From Lolium rigidum (Eukaryota; Streptophyta; Magnoliopsida; Poales; Poaceae), in contig NC_061510.1 of the NCBI RefSeq assembly GCF_022539505.1, positions 279,673,715 through 279,737,714 on the forward strand: a stretch of DNA of 64,000 nt. Reading direction: 5' to 3'. Numbering within the stretch: the first letter of the stretch is position 1; the number at the start of each line of letters is the position of its first letter. The notes under the pieces were generated by a model. That model worked only from the letters and a program-made list of their open reading frames with translations, had not been told where the DNA came from and made no database searches. A program made the position numbers and the translations under genes. Shown here piece by piece: positions 48,001-57,469 of the stretch.

Positions 48001-51000
48001 ATAAAAGCAAACCGACGCTCCAAGTAAAGAACATAAGATGTGATGGAATAAAAATATAGTTTCACTAGAAGTGACCTGATAATGTTTTTGATGAAGAAGG
48101 GGATGTCTTGGGCATCCCCAAGCTTAGATGCTTGAGCCTTCTTAAAATATGCAGGTATGAACCACCGGGGCATCCCAAGCTTAGACCTTTCACTCTTCTT
48201 GATCATAGTATATCATCCTCTTCTCTTGACCCTTGAGAACTTCCTCCACACCAAACTTCAAGCAAAATCATTAGAGGGTTAGTGCATAATCAAAAACTCA
48301 CATATTCAGAGGTGACACAATCATTCTTAACACTTCTGGACATTGCACAAAGCTTCTGAAAGTTAATGAAACAAAGAAACTCATTCAACATAGCAAAAGC
48401 GGCAATGTGAAATAAAAGGCAGAATCTGTCAAAACCAGAACAGTCCGTAAAGACGAATTTTGCAGGGCCATTTAACTTGCTCAAATGGAAAAACTCAACA
48501 CTAATGAAAGTTGCCTACATATCTGAGGATCACGCACGTAAATTTTCAGATTTTTTTGACTCTTCTACAGAGAGATCTGCGCAAATTCGTGACAGACAGC
48601 AATGTTGTTTCTGTGCAGCAATCCAAATCTAGCATCAACTTTACCATAGAGACTTTACTTGGAACAAAAACATGATAAGGAGAGGTTGCTACAGTAGTAA
48701 ACAACTTCCAAAACTCAACAATACAGTAAATAAAATGAAACATGGGTTATCTCCCAAGAAGTGCTTTTCTTTAACGCCTTTCAGCTAGGCGCAGAAAGTG
48801 CAAATCAAGTAACATCAAGAGAAGAAGCATCAACATCGTAGCTTGTTCTAATAATAGAATCAAAAGACAACTTCATTCTCTTTCTAGAGAAGTGTTCCAT
48901 ACCTTTCTTGAGAGGGAATTGATACTTAATATTACCTTCCTTCATATCAATAACAGCACCAACGGTTCGAAGAAAAGGTCTTCCCAACACAATAGTACAA
49001 GATGCATTGCATTCAATATCCAAGACAACAAAATCAACGGGGACAAGGTTATTGTTAACCGTAATGCGAACATTATCAATCCTCCCCAAAGGTTTCTTTT
49101 TAACATTATCAGCGAGATTAACATCCAAATAACAATTCTTCAATGGTGGCAAGTCAAGCATATCATAAATCTTCTTAGGCATAACAGAAATACTTGCACC
49201 AAGATCACATAAAGCATTACATTTAAAATCATTGAATTTCATCTTAATGGTGGGCTCCCAACCATCTTCTAACTTCCTAGGAATAGAAGCTTCAAGTTTT
49301 AGTTTCTCTTCCCTAGCTTTAATGAGAGCATTTGTAGTATATTTTGTAAAGGTTAAATTTATAGCACTATCATTAGGGGATAGTTTATGTCTAACAGCAT
49401 GTTTTGCAAGAAGTTTTTTAATGTTGCTTGTACCAGTAGTAGCATTACATTTATTAATAAAATCATCAGTAATTTCCACATAATATTCATAACGATCATC
49501 ACTAAAGTGTCCAGACTCAGGTGAATTAACAGGTGTAACAGTATTTCCAATTTGTCTAGTCCTAGCAATTGTAGCATCTAGAAAGGGATTTAATGAACCA
49601 TTTTCATCAAGCACAGTAGAAGTATCGTAAAAATTATTAGAGGAATTTTCAGATTCAGCAGAAGTACCCATTATAGCAGTAATAAAAGTAAACTAAGCAA
49701 GTAGAATAAAGACAAGTAACTAATTTTTTTTGTGTTTTTAGATATGAAGCAAACAAGACAGTAAATAAAGTAAAGTAAAGCAAGACAAAAATAAAGTAAA
49801 GAGATTGGATGTGGAGACTCCCCTTGCAGCGTGTCTTGATCTCCCCGGCAATGGCGCCAGAAATTTAGCTTGATACGCGCGAAGCACACGTCCGTTGGGA
49901 ACCCCAAGTGGAAGGTATGATGCGTATAGAAGCAAGTTTCCCTCAGTATGAAACCAAGGTTATCGAACCAGTAGGAGCCAAGAAGCACGTGAAGGTTGTT
50001 GGTGGAGGAGTGTAGTGCGGCGCAACACCAGTGAAACCGGCGCCTACGTGGAACCTGCACAACACAATCAAGATACTTTGCCCCAACGTAACAGTGAGGT
50101 TGTCAATCTCACCGGCTTGCTGAAAACAAAGGATTAAACGTATCGAGTGGAAGATGATGTTTGTGCAGTAGAATGTATTCAGATGTAAAAGAATGGACCG
50201 GGGTCCACAGTTCACTAGTGGTGTCTCTCCAATAAGATAACTAGCATGCTGGGTGAACAAATTACAGATGGGCAATTGACAAATCAAGATTCAATACATA
50301 TCAATGATGATTACTATGAGATTTAATCAGGGCATTACGACAAAGTACATAGACCGCTATGCAGCATGCATCTATGCCTAAATAATCCACCTTCGGGTTA
50401 GCATCCGCACCCCCTCCAGTATTAAGTTGCAAACAACATATAATTGCATTAAGTATGGTGCGTAATGTAATCAACACAAATATCCTTAGACAAAGCATCG
50501 ATGTTTTATCCCTTGTAGCAACAGCACATCCACAACCTTAGAACCTTCTGTCACGATCCCAGATTAAATGGAGGCATGAACCCACTATCAAGCATAAATA
50601 CTCCCTCTTGGAGTTACAAGTATCAACTTGGCCAGAGCCTCTACTAGCAACAGAGAGCATGCAAGAACATAAACAACACATATATGATAGATTGATAATC
50701 AACTTGACATAGTATTCTAGATTCATGGGATCCCATCAAACACAACATGTAGCATTACAAATAGATGATCTTGATCATGTTAGGCAGCTCACAAGATCTA
50801 AACATGATAGCACAAACGGAGAAGACAACCATCTAGCTACTACTATGGACCCATAGTCCAAGGATGAACTACTCACGCATCAATCCGGAGGCGGGCATGA
50901 TGATGTAGAGCCCCTCCGGTGATGATTCCCCTCTCCGGCAGGGTGCCGGAGGCAAACTCCTGAATCCCCCGAGATGGGATTGGCGGCGGCGGCGTCTCTG

Positions 51001-51427
51001 GAAGGTTTTCCGTATCGTGGCTCTCGGTACAGGGGTATTCGCGACGAAGGCTTTCAGTAGGCGGAAGGGCAGGTCAGGAGGCGACGCGAGGGGCCCACAC
51101 CATAGGGCGGCGCGGGCCCCCCTCTGGCCGTGCGGCCCTATGGTGGCGGCGCCTCGTCGCCCCACTTCGTTATCCCTTCGGTCTTCCGGAAGCTTCGTGG
51201 AAAAATAGGACCCTGGGCGTTGATTTCGTCCAATTCCGAGAATATTTCCTTACTAGGATTTCTGAAACCAAAAACAGCGAAAACAAGAATCGGCGCTTCG
51301 GCATCTTGTTAATAGGTTAGTGCCGGAAAATGTATAATAATGATGTAAAGTATGTATAAAACATTCAAGTATTGTCATAAAAGTAGCATGGAACATAAGA
51401 AATTATAGATACGTTTGAGACGTATCA
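45007..51427 (-). mobile_element. Non-autonomous Gypsy-like LTR retrotransposon, minus strand
   Basis: The 5' LTR is 49871-51427 (1557 bp, TGATACG..CGTATCA ends). The primer binding site region TGGCGCCATTGCCGGGGAG (minus strand) is at 49841-49859. The internal region is 46216-49870, and the 3' LTR is 45007-46215, missing its last 348 bp. A polypurine-like tract CTAAGCTTGGGGATGC (minus) precedes the 3' LTR at 46217-46232. By eye the two LTRs differ at about 25 positions over 1.2 kb, roughly 2 percent, so the insertion is fairly young. The interior lacks reverse transcriptase, RNase H and integrase. It encodes only the protease-like ORF at 48805-49671, so the element needs helper proteins. About 2.5 kb of non-coding sequence lies between that ORF and the 3' LTR. 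I think it belongs to one of the large non-autonomous Triticeae Gypsy families (Sabrina or Fatima type), but I cannot decide which. Confidence 0.8.
48805..49671 (-). CDS. Stand-alone retropepsin-like protein of the non-autonomous element
   Basis: This is an intact 288-residue frame beginning MGTSAESENSSNNF. Residues 1-60 are polar and low in hydrophobicity. Residues 70-140 contain IKKLLAKHAVRHKLSPNDSA and a helical TTNALIKAREEKLKLEASIP stretch. The C-terminal half shows a retropepsin-like fold signature. CDLGASISVMPKKIYDMLDL has the catalytic-loop position D-L-G-A. Next comes the strand VPVDFVVLDI, and IVLGRPFLRTVGAVID is the family's second hallmark. It resembles the protease part of Athila/Gypsy polyproteins, freed from gag and pol. 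Canonical retropepsins have D-[ST]-G, so the DLGA loop may or may not be active. The start is the first ATG after the leader. The lack of any stop contrasts with the decayed Gypsy gene next door. Confidence 0.72.
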   Translation of the reverse strand: MGTSAESENSSNNFYDTSTVLDENGSLNPFLDATIARTRQIGNTVTPVNSPESGHFSDDRYEYYVEITDDFINKCNATTGTSNIKKLLAKHAVRHKLSPNDSAINLTFTKYTTNALIKAREEKLKLEASIPRKLEDGWEPTIKMKFNDFKCNALCDLGASISVMPKKIYDMLDLPPLKNCYLDVNLADNVKKKPLGRIDNVRITVNNNLVPVDFVVLDIECNASCTIVLGRPFLRTVGAVIDMKEGNIKYQFPLKKGMEHFSRKRMKLSFDSIIRTSYDVDASSLDVT

Positions 51428-51750
51428 GGGTGGCGCGGGCCCCATGCGGCCGCGCCGCCCTATGGTGGCAGCTCCTCGTGGCCCCACTTTGTATCCTCTT
51501 CGGTCTTCTGGAAACTCCGTGGAAAAATAAGACCATGGGCTTTTGTTTCGTCCAATTCCGAGAATATTTCCTGTGTAGGATTTCTGAAATCAAAAACAGC
51601 AGAAAATAGGAACTCGCGCTTCGGCATCTTGTTAATAGGTTAGTGCCGGAAAATGCATCAAAACATCATAAAGTGTGAACAAAACATGTAGGTATTGTCA
51701 TAAAACTAGCATGGAACATAAGAAATTATAGATACGTTGCAGACGTATCA
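51428..51750 (-). mobile_element. LTR fragment of the same family
   Basis: This is a 323-bp piece ending GTTGCAGACGTATCA at 51750. It corresponds to the first part of a minus-oriented LTR of the TGATACGTCTC type, about 85-90 percent similar to the adjacent copy. The young element at 45007-51427 appears to have inserted into it. Confidence 0.65.
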
Positions 51751-53891
51751 GCGATCGACGGCGGAGACGACGGCGAGGCAGAGGGTGGTCGCAGAAGCAC
51801 TTGGGGTGGACGCAATCGACGACGCCTTTGCTGCGGTACTGCGGGGCTCCGACGAGCAATTGGAGCTGCTCCGACGCTAATGTGTAGAGGTAGGGGTCGA
51901 GGAGAGTCAGAAGAGGTAGGGGAGCGAGGTGGTGTGGAGCTTTGAGGCAGGGGCGCCCTCCTTTTATAGCTGGCGGTCGAGGCCGAGGCGCACGGGCAAG
52001 GTGATGGTGGCGACGGTGCTACAGCGAGCTAGTGACGCAAGCGAGGATGCATGACGGTTCAGCGTGGCCTGGTGGTCCTTTTGCGCGTCATGGCATGGTA
52101 GGAGAAGGACGGAGTTGCTCGGGCGTCGTCATCATCTGCCGCACGGCCGGCGGAAGTCGTCGAGGCTGGCGTCGTCTACAGGCCTGGCGCGTCCCATGGA
52201 GCTTGTCTGGGAGGTAGCTGACGTCGAGGGGAGGTTGCAGGTGAAAGGAGGGGTCGAGTGGAGGACGGAGTCGTCGGGGGCAGGTGGTGCTCTGTGGTGG
52301 CCGTGGCATGTCCTGGCGTGCTCTGGTCGTGGTGACTACGTCGGGGCATGTCATGTTCTGAGCTTTGGCGTCTTCTCCTTGGCCAGGGACTTTGTCTCTC
52401 GTCATCAGCAGTGAATGGGGAGTCTACCGGACATGGTGGTGCATAGCGGAGGTGAGAGGAGGAGAGGATGGCATGGTGATGTCAAAGGTGGCCGGCATGG
52501 TCATGTCTCTGGATCTCTTGTGCAATTTCTTTGTCTTTGTGGGCATGGCAAGCTGTAGGATGGTGAGACCAAGTTATTTGACAAGGTGGGCTAGGTTGGA
52601 GAGGGATAGGGTTGGCAAAATTAAATTAAGTCCAACATGTATGTGACACATACAAGATTTTGGGCATGGTTTTGGGTGTGAGGGTGACCATGCAATGCTA
52701 TGTGAGGTCATGGTAGATGGTTTAGGGTACAATGTACTGCAGATGAGTAGAAGGGAGAGAGAAGTGAGGTAGGGAATAGTGGTTGAGAGTGGTTGTACTT
52801 CCCTCTCACTTTATGTGTACCTCTTATATCTAATGCAATGGTCTCTCTTGTATTTACTTTTGGCAAAAGGGCTGCATGGTTGGGTTCTAAATAATGTTTG
52901 GCATCTATTGGTGGTCTTGGTTTGGGATTTGGAAATGATTTGTGAAAAAATTATAATTTGGGGGAATCTAGAATTTGTGTTAAAGTGGCATTTTGGCTTG
53001 ACTATTGTGAGCAATGTTCAATGATTTGGTCAATGTGGTCAACACAAAAAATGTTCATCTTGATGAGGTCTTGGATGAGGTGCAAAGAGTTGAGAGGGTT
53101 TGGTTTGAGAATTTCTTGATACAAGGGCTCAAAGTGGGTATAAGGTTAAAATTTGCAATTTTGACCATTAGTGCATGTGAGCACAATTTGCATTCAAATT
53201 TGATTTGAGTTTCTTTGATTCCAAAAGTGTTTATAAGTGTTTAGTAACATTCTACAACTAATGGTTCAAGCCAAATTGGCCTAGATCAAAGTTTTGCAAA
53301 AATAGCCATAAGCACATGTATGTGTTGAATTGCATTTTTCTTATTTCCTTCTTTTCTTTTTTCTTTGCTTCACTTAGGCATGGTGTAGTGTTCATTTAGT
53401 GTTAGATTGAGTTTGGTAAAGGTTTCAAACCATTTGGGTAAGATAAGAGGGCCTAGGTCAAGATTTGTCATTATGGCTATGTGCCACATATGCCTCTATG
53501 CATATTTTTATTTTCTTTTTATTTCACCTTAGATTTAGTTGGCAAATGATAGGTTAGGTTTGTTAAGGCTTTGCAAACCATCTAGCAAGGTAGCACATGG
53601 CATAGTTGATTATTTGCAAAAATGGCTATGGGTTCACATAGGCCTTTTCTTTTTAATTTGATTTCTTTTTATTTGGTTTTATCTTGGAGGGTAAAAAGGA
53701 TAGTGAGGATAGTGAGGCTTAGGGTTTTTAGATCATTTCAAAATACTTCAACAATCAATCATGGCAATAACACAACATATAAGCATGATCACTATGCATC
53801 AAACTTAATTTAATAAAAGTTTTTGTTGGTTCCAAATTTTGGAAATAGGGAAATTCATTTTATTCTTTGTTTTAAAATTTGGGGTGTTACA
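51751..53891 (-). mobile_element. Long LTR starting TGTAACACCCC, truncated on the left
   Basis: On the minus strand the LTR begins TGTAACACCCCAAATTTTAA at 53891. It runs for at least 2141 bp to the junction with the LTR fragment at 51750. A TATAAAAGG box (minus strand) lies at about 51962-51972, followed by a GC-rich transcribed part. The TGTAACACCCC start is common among grass Gypsy LTRs. It sits inside the PIF/Harbinger transposase exon. The other half of this retroelement is not seen. Confidence 0.65.
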
Positions 53892-54082
53892 ATCCTCTGC
53901 CGGCGCTTCGACTTCTTTCTCCCCGGCCTTGATCCTCCGCGGCGCGGCCTCTTCCTCTTCTTCGCCTCGGCGTCAAACATGTCCTTGAGGGACGCGATGA
54001 TCAGCAAATGCTCCCGGAGGTCATCGTCGAAGGCTTGCTCGTCCTCCAGCAGTAGGGCAAGCATCTCGTCGTCGCTATCCAT
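53892..54082 (-). pseudogene. N-terminal exon of a PIF/Harbinger transposase, cut after 63 codons
   Basis: The ORF starts at ATG 54082 with MDSDDEMLALLLEDEQAFDD, continues DLREHLLIIASLKDMFDAEA, and ends in the basic stretch KKRKRPRRGGSRPGRKKSKR. This is the characteristic beginning of grass PIF/Harbinger transposases (Pfam 'Plant transposon protein', DDE_4-related), as I recall them. The frame is broken by the LTR that begins at 53891. The DDE catalytic part is absent from the window, so this copy cannot make transposase. Confidence 0.65.
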
Positions 54083-54640
54083 GTGTGAAGCAAAATCAAT
54101 GGTTAAAATTGCGCTGCAGCGGACGAGGCAACGAACAGCGTCCAATCGCGTCTACCTGGCAAGTCGTCGAGCACTTTCTGTGCGCGAAGATGGGGCGGAT
54201 TTGACGCCGCATTCTGGGACGCGATGGCGAAGCGGCAGCGGCGGAACGACCGGCGAGAGTGCCAGCCGCGACGACGGTGCTGACACTCAGAAGAGATCAT
54301 CCGTCGAAACGGCCGGCAAATCCAGCGACGGTGGAGAGGTGGAAGGCGCGGGAGGGAAGGAGCGACGAGAAGAAAAAATGCGAACCAACGGTTTATGGAA
54401 ATAGTCGCCGATATGCGGGAGCCCGCTTCGCTTTTTGTTTTGTCCGTCGTGCCCAGAGCGTCCCCGGAGCGTCCCCTGTGGGGCGGGGACGGGCTCGGGG
54501 CACCGGACACTGTATCGAGACGTGTCGGACAAAAAGAGTTTTTGAAAGACACGACTGGAAACCTTTGTGTTCGACGCGACCCAAATCTCTTTAAAGACGG
54601 TCTGGCGGACGCCGGCGGAGCAAGGAGAAATAGGCCTCAA
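53892..54640 (-). mobile_element. PIF/Harbinger element 5' part, interrupted by an LTR
   Basis: The segment holds the transposase start codon region (54082) and about 540 bp of 5' sequence to the element end near 54.6 kb. The outer 190 bp (54420-54610) match the termini of the ORF-carrying elements at 21.7 and 63.2 kb. The exact right end and target duplication are unclear because the terminal GAGCATCTCC is not preserved. Confidence 0.6.
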
Positions 54641-55148
54641 TCCTTTTCAGTCCACATATACTTCTACACTTCAGGGCACTGATGATTATTAGGTGCGTAC
54701 TGTGTACAGTGTACAAAATGGATCGATTGTTGCTGGCCACACATGCTGTCCACACCTCACGGAGTACTAGTAGCAGTAGATTATATTTTTTGTTTTACCT
54801 TGGGGCTTGGGCCATCGACTTGTTCTGATTTCTTTGCTTGCTAATGAATCTGGGTCAGTTTTTTTTTTGTTACAAATAGAACTAGAACTCTCTTGCTATG
54901 CCAAATTTTATGTGAATCAAGAAATTTCTGTTAGCCATATTGGTGGTTCTTGGCCAAATAATATATTTCCCTCACTTACGCGCTAAGTCTATTTCTGCGT
55001 AAATCAAGAAATTAAGTGCATTTTAAGCTTGAAAATCATCTCTTGTTGCTATGAATAGAACTTAAAATTACAGAAATTTTAGGTGCATAGTTTTTTAAAA
55101 AATCCAAATACAATTTGCCCCTCCTTTGCTTTTGGTCACGATCCGCCG
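54641..55148. other. Spacer, nothing recognised
   Basis: This is AT-rich sequence with no coding frame or terminal repeats. Confidence 0.3.
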
Positions 55149-55664
55149 AATTTTTGACAAAAGAGACCACCTGGCCAAGTGAATTGTCAAAAAAAACCAC
55201 CTCCGAAAATTATTATCAAAAAGGACCACATGCTCCGTGGCGGCACGCGTGCCAGACGACACGTGCCGCCTGCCGCCACAGCCGGAGGCGGCAGCCCTGC
55301 CGCCACGGCCAACGGCGGCATGTCCACAGTCTCTTGATCGATGAATAGTACCCTGTTTTAAATTCTTTTTAAACATCTCAAAAAATTTGAAAAAAAATAC
55401 CTGCATGTAGCTAAACTCTATGCACTACAATCGTGCAAAAATTCACTGCAAAATACAACAAATTTTGTAGCTAACGTGTATTGGTCATCGATCAATTGAT
55501 CACTGCGGACATGCCGCCACGGGCAATGGTGGCAGGCCCTGCAGCCTCCGGCTGTGGCACGCGTGTCGCCACGGCGCAAGTGGTCCTTTTTGACAATAAT
55601 TTTTGGAGGTGGTCTTTTTTGACAATTCACTCGGTTTCAGGTGGTCTCTTTTATCAAAAATTCC
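55149..55664. mobile_element. Mutator-like MITE with about 200-bp inverted repeats
   Basis: The left arm (AATTTTTGACAAAAGAGACC) is repeated inverted at the right (GGTCTCTTTTATCAAAAATT). The inverted similarity continues inward through the GC-rich CCGCC blocks. Flanks GATCCGCCG (55140-55148) and GATCCACCG (55665-55673) match at 8 of 9 positions, a Mutator-type target duplication. It carries no ORF of its own. Confidence 0.75.
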
Positions 55665-55823
55665 GATCCACCGCTGCGCGCTGCGTCCGCGACATGTCCG
55701 CGCAGCCCCGTGAATAGTCTAATCAGTTTGCGTCAAACCAGTACGCTGGGTAGAGGTACGGATTTTTTTTTCTAACCATGCGAATGCAAACGGACACTTC
55801 CTCTGCCGGACAGCTTGAGGTTA

Positions 55824-57469
55824 GGGCATCTCCAGCGGCGCGACGCATTTTAGCGTCCGCGCGTCCGTTTGTGTCGGTCTTTTGGTCGAAATCGACCGCG
55901 CGTCCGTTCGCGTTAGGGGTGGCTCCAGCGGCACGACGCATTTTTTTAGGACGAATCATTTTTTTAAACATGAAACATAATTTACATACTTAAAACATTA
56001 AAAAAACCTAAACATAATTTACATACTTAAAAACCTAAAACCTAATCGTGGCCGTGCTGCTCCTCGTCGCTGTCGAGCACGATGAGCTCCGGTATGACCC
56101 ACGGCCAGTAGCCATCCGGGGGAGCGTACGCCGGGCGCGCTCGCTGTGCTGGAGGTTGAGGAGGCTGCGGCCGTGGCGGCGGTGGAGACGCCCAGGGCAG
56201 CGGCTGTGGCGGCGGATGAGGCGCCCAGCCATAAGGCTGTGGCGGCGGTGGAGGAGGCGCCCAGGGATAAGGCGGTGGAGGAGGCGCCGCCGAGTCCAGG
56301 AGCGCCTGTCGAAGGGCTTCATCCGCCGACAGGCCCGGCGGCATGACAGCGGTGGCGTAGCGGGCGGCCGGCGGCGCGCACAGGTGCGTCGTACTCGGAG
56401 ACGAGGAGGCCGAGCTTCGCCATCTCGTCGTCTGTCATGTTGTCGGGGAACTCGAAGTTACGGCCCTCCGCCATGGCCTGCTGCCATCCGTGGAAGACGA
56501 GAGCGACGTAGTCGTCGCTGTCGTCCTTCACCTCCTCGCTATGGTACACGAGCGCCTCGATGTAGTCGTCGTCGTCGTCGTACGCGGCGTAGGCTTCGTC
56601 GTCGTCGTCGTCCTCACGGTCGTTGTGTTGCGTCTGCTGACGTCGTGTCGGCGCCTGCTGACGACGCGTCGGCGCCTGCTGACGACGAGCCGGCGGTGCA
56701 GGGCCGAAGGGATAATCCCTGTCGCCCATGAAGCCAGCCCGTCGTCTACTTCCCGTCTCCGTGAACGGGTACGTACGCCATTGCTCGTAGTCGATGGCGT
56801 ACGCCGGATCGGCGCGGAGGTCCGCCGGCAGATACCGCCTCCTGCGCCAGATCTCCGCGGTCCGATCAGGCTCGCGCGTAGGTACTGGAGGGATGGGCAC
56901 CCGGCGGCAGCTGAGCCGCCAGGCGTCGCACGGCACCCATTTGCCGTGCATGAGCCTCCCCACCGTCACGGGGAGCGCCACCTTCTTGCTGCCGCTGCCG
57001 GAGGCCTCGAAGTCGTTCTTCTTCCCCATGGCGGAGCGGCGGTTGTGGTGCGAGTGGAGCTGTGGGCGAAAAGAGCAACGCGGCCGGTGGACTTTTAAGG
57101 ACGGCCGCGCGCGGGATACGATGCAATTGAACGCGCCGCAGAAGCCCAGCCGCCGCCCGCCAGTGCACGCGCAGAACAGGCAGCCGCGCCATTCATGGCG
57201 AAGGCTGCGGCGCAGACGCGGAAGCGCTGACCGCGGAAGCGATGGCCGCCGAAGCGATGCCCTCGATGCAGGCTCGCTGCCAGGCGGGCCCGGTGAAGAC
57301 CGGAGCGGACACTTTGCGCGTCCGCGCAGCGTCCGCAGAGACGCATGCGCCAGGTTTGCGTCTCCGCGGACGGCCCAGTCACTTTGCGTCGTGCCGCTGA
57401 AGAGGGTGCCAGACGCATTTACGGTCAAAGCGGACGCAAACGGTCGTTGTCGCGTCGCTGGAGATGCTC
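55824..57469 (-). mobile_element. ORF-carrying PIF/Harbinger-type element with TTA target duplication
   Basis: The element begins GGGCATCTCCAGCGGCGCGA and ends TCGCTGGAGATGCTC. TTA flanks it at 55821-55823 and 57470-57472. Both ends also carry G(A/C)CGCA(T/A)TT..GCGTCC blocks. The left subterminal region contains a partial second copy of the terminus (55921-55950). Instead of a transposase it has one long minus-strand ORF. Confidence 0.75.
56319..57029 (-). CDS. Cargo ORF of the 56-kb element, 236 residues
   Basis: I chose the ATG at 57029 (MGKKNDFEASGSGSKK). The open frame continues upstream to 57428, but that part reads through the element's 5' region, and a TTAAAAG box lies about 65 bp upstream of this ATG. 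The product has a segment WRLSCRRVPIPPVPTREPD followed by RRRYLPADLRADPAYAIDYE and QWRTYPF. Next are three tandem RRQQAPT-type heptads, an acidic run (DDDDDEAYAAYDDDD), and a helical C-terminal part (HGWQQAMAEGRNFEFPDNMT). The frame is intact. I recognise no named domain. The PPxP..RR..L..RADP.xA.D...W pattern is shared with the ORF of the 62-kb element. Confidence 0.55.
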   Translation of the reverse strand: MGKKNDFEASGSGSKKVALPVTVGRLMHGKWVPCDAWRLSCRRVPIPPVPTREPDRTAEIWRRRRYLPADLRADPAYAIDYEQWRTYPFTETGSRRRAGFMGDRDYPFGPAPPARRQQAPTRRQQAPTRRQQTQHNDREDDDDDEAYAAYDDDDDYIEALVYHSEEVKDDSDDYVALVFHGWQQAMAEGRNFEFPDNMTDDEMAKLGLLVSEYDAPVRAAGRPLRHRCHAAGPVGG

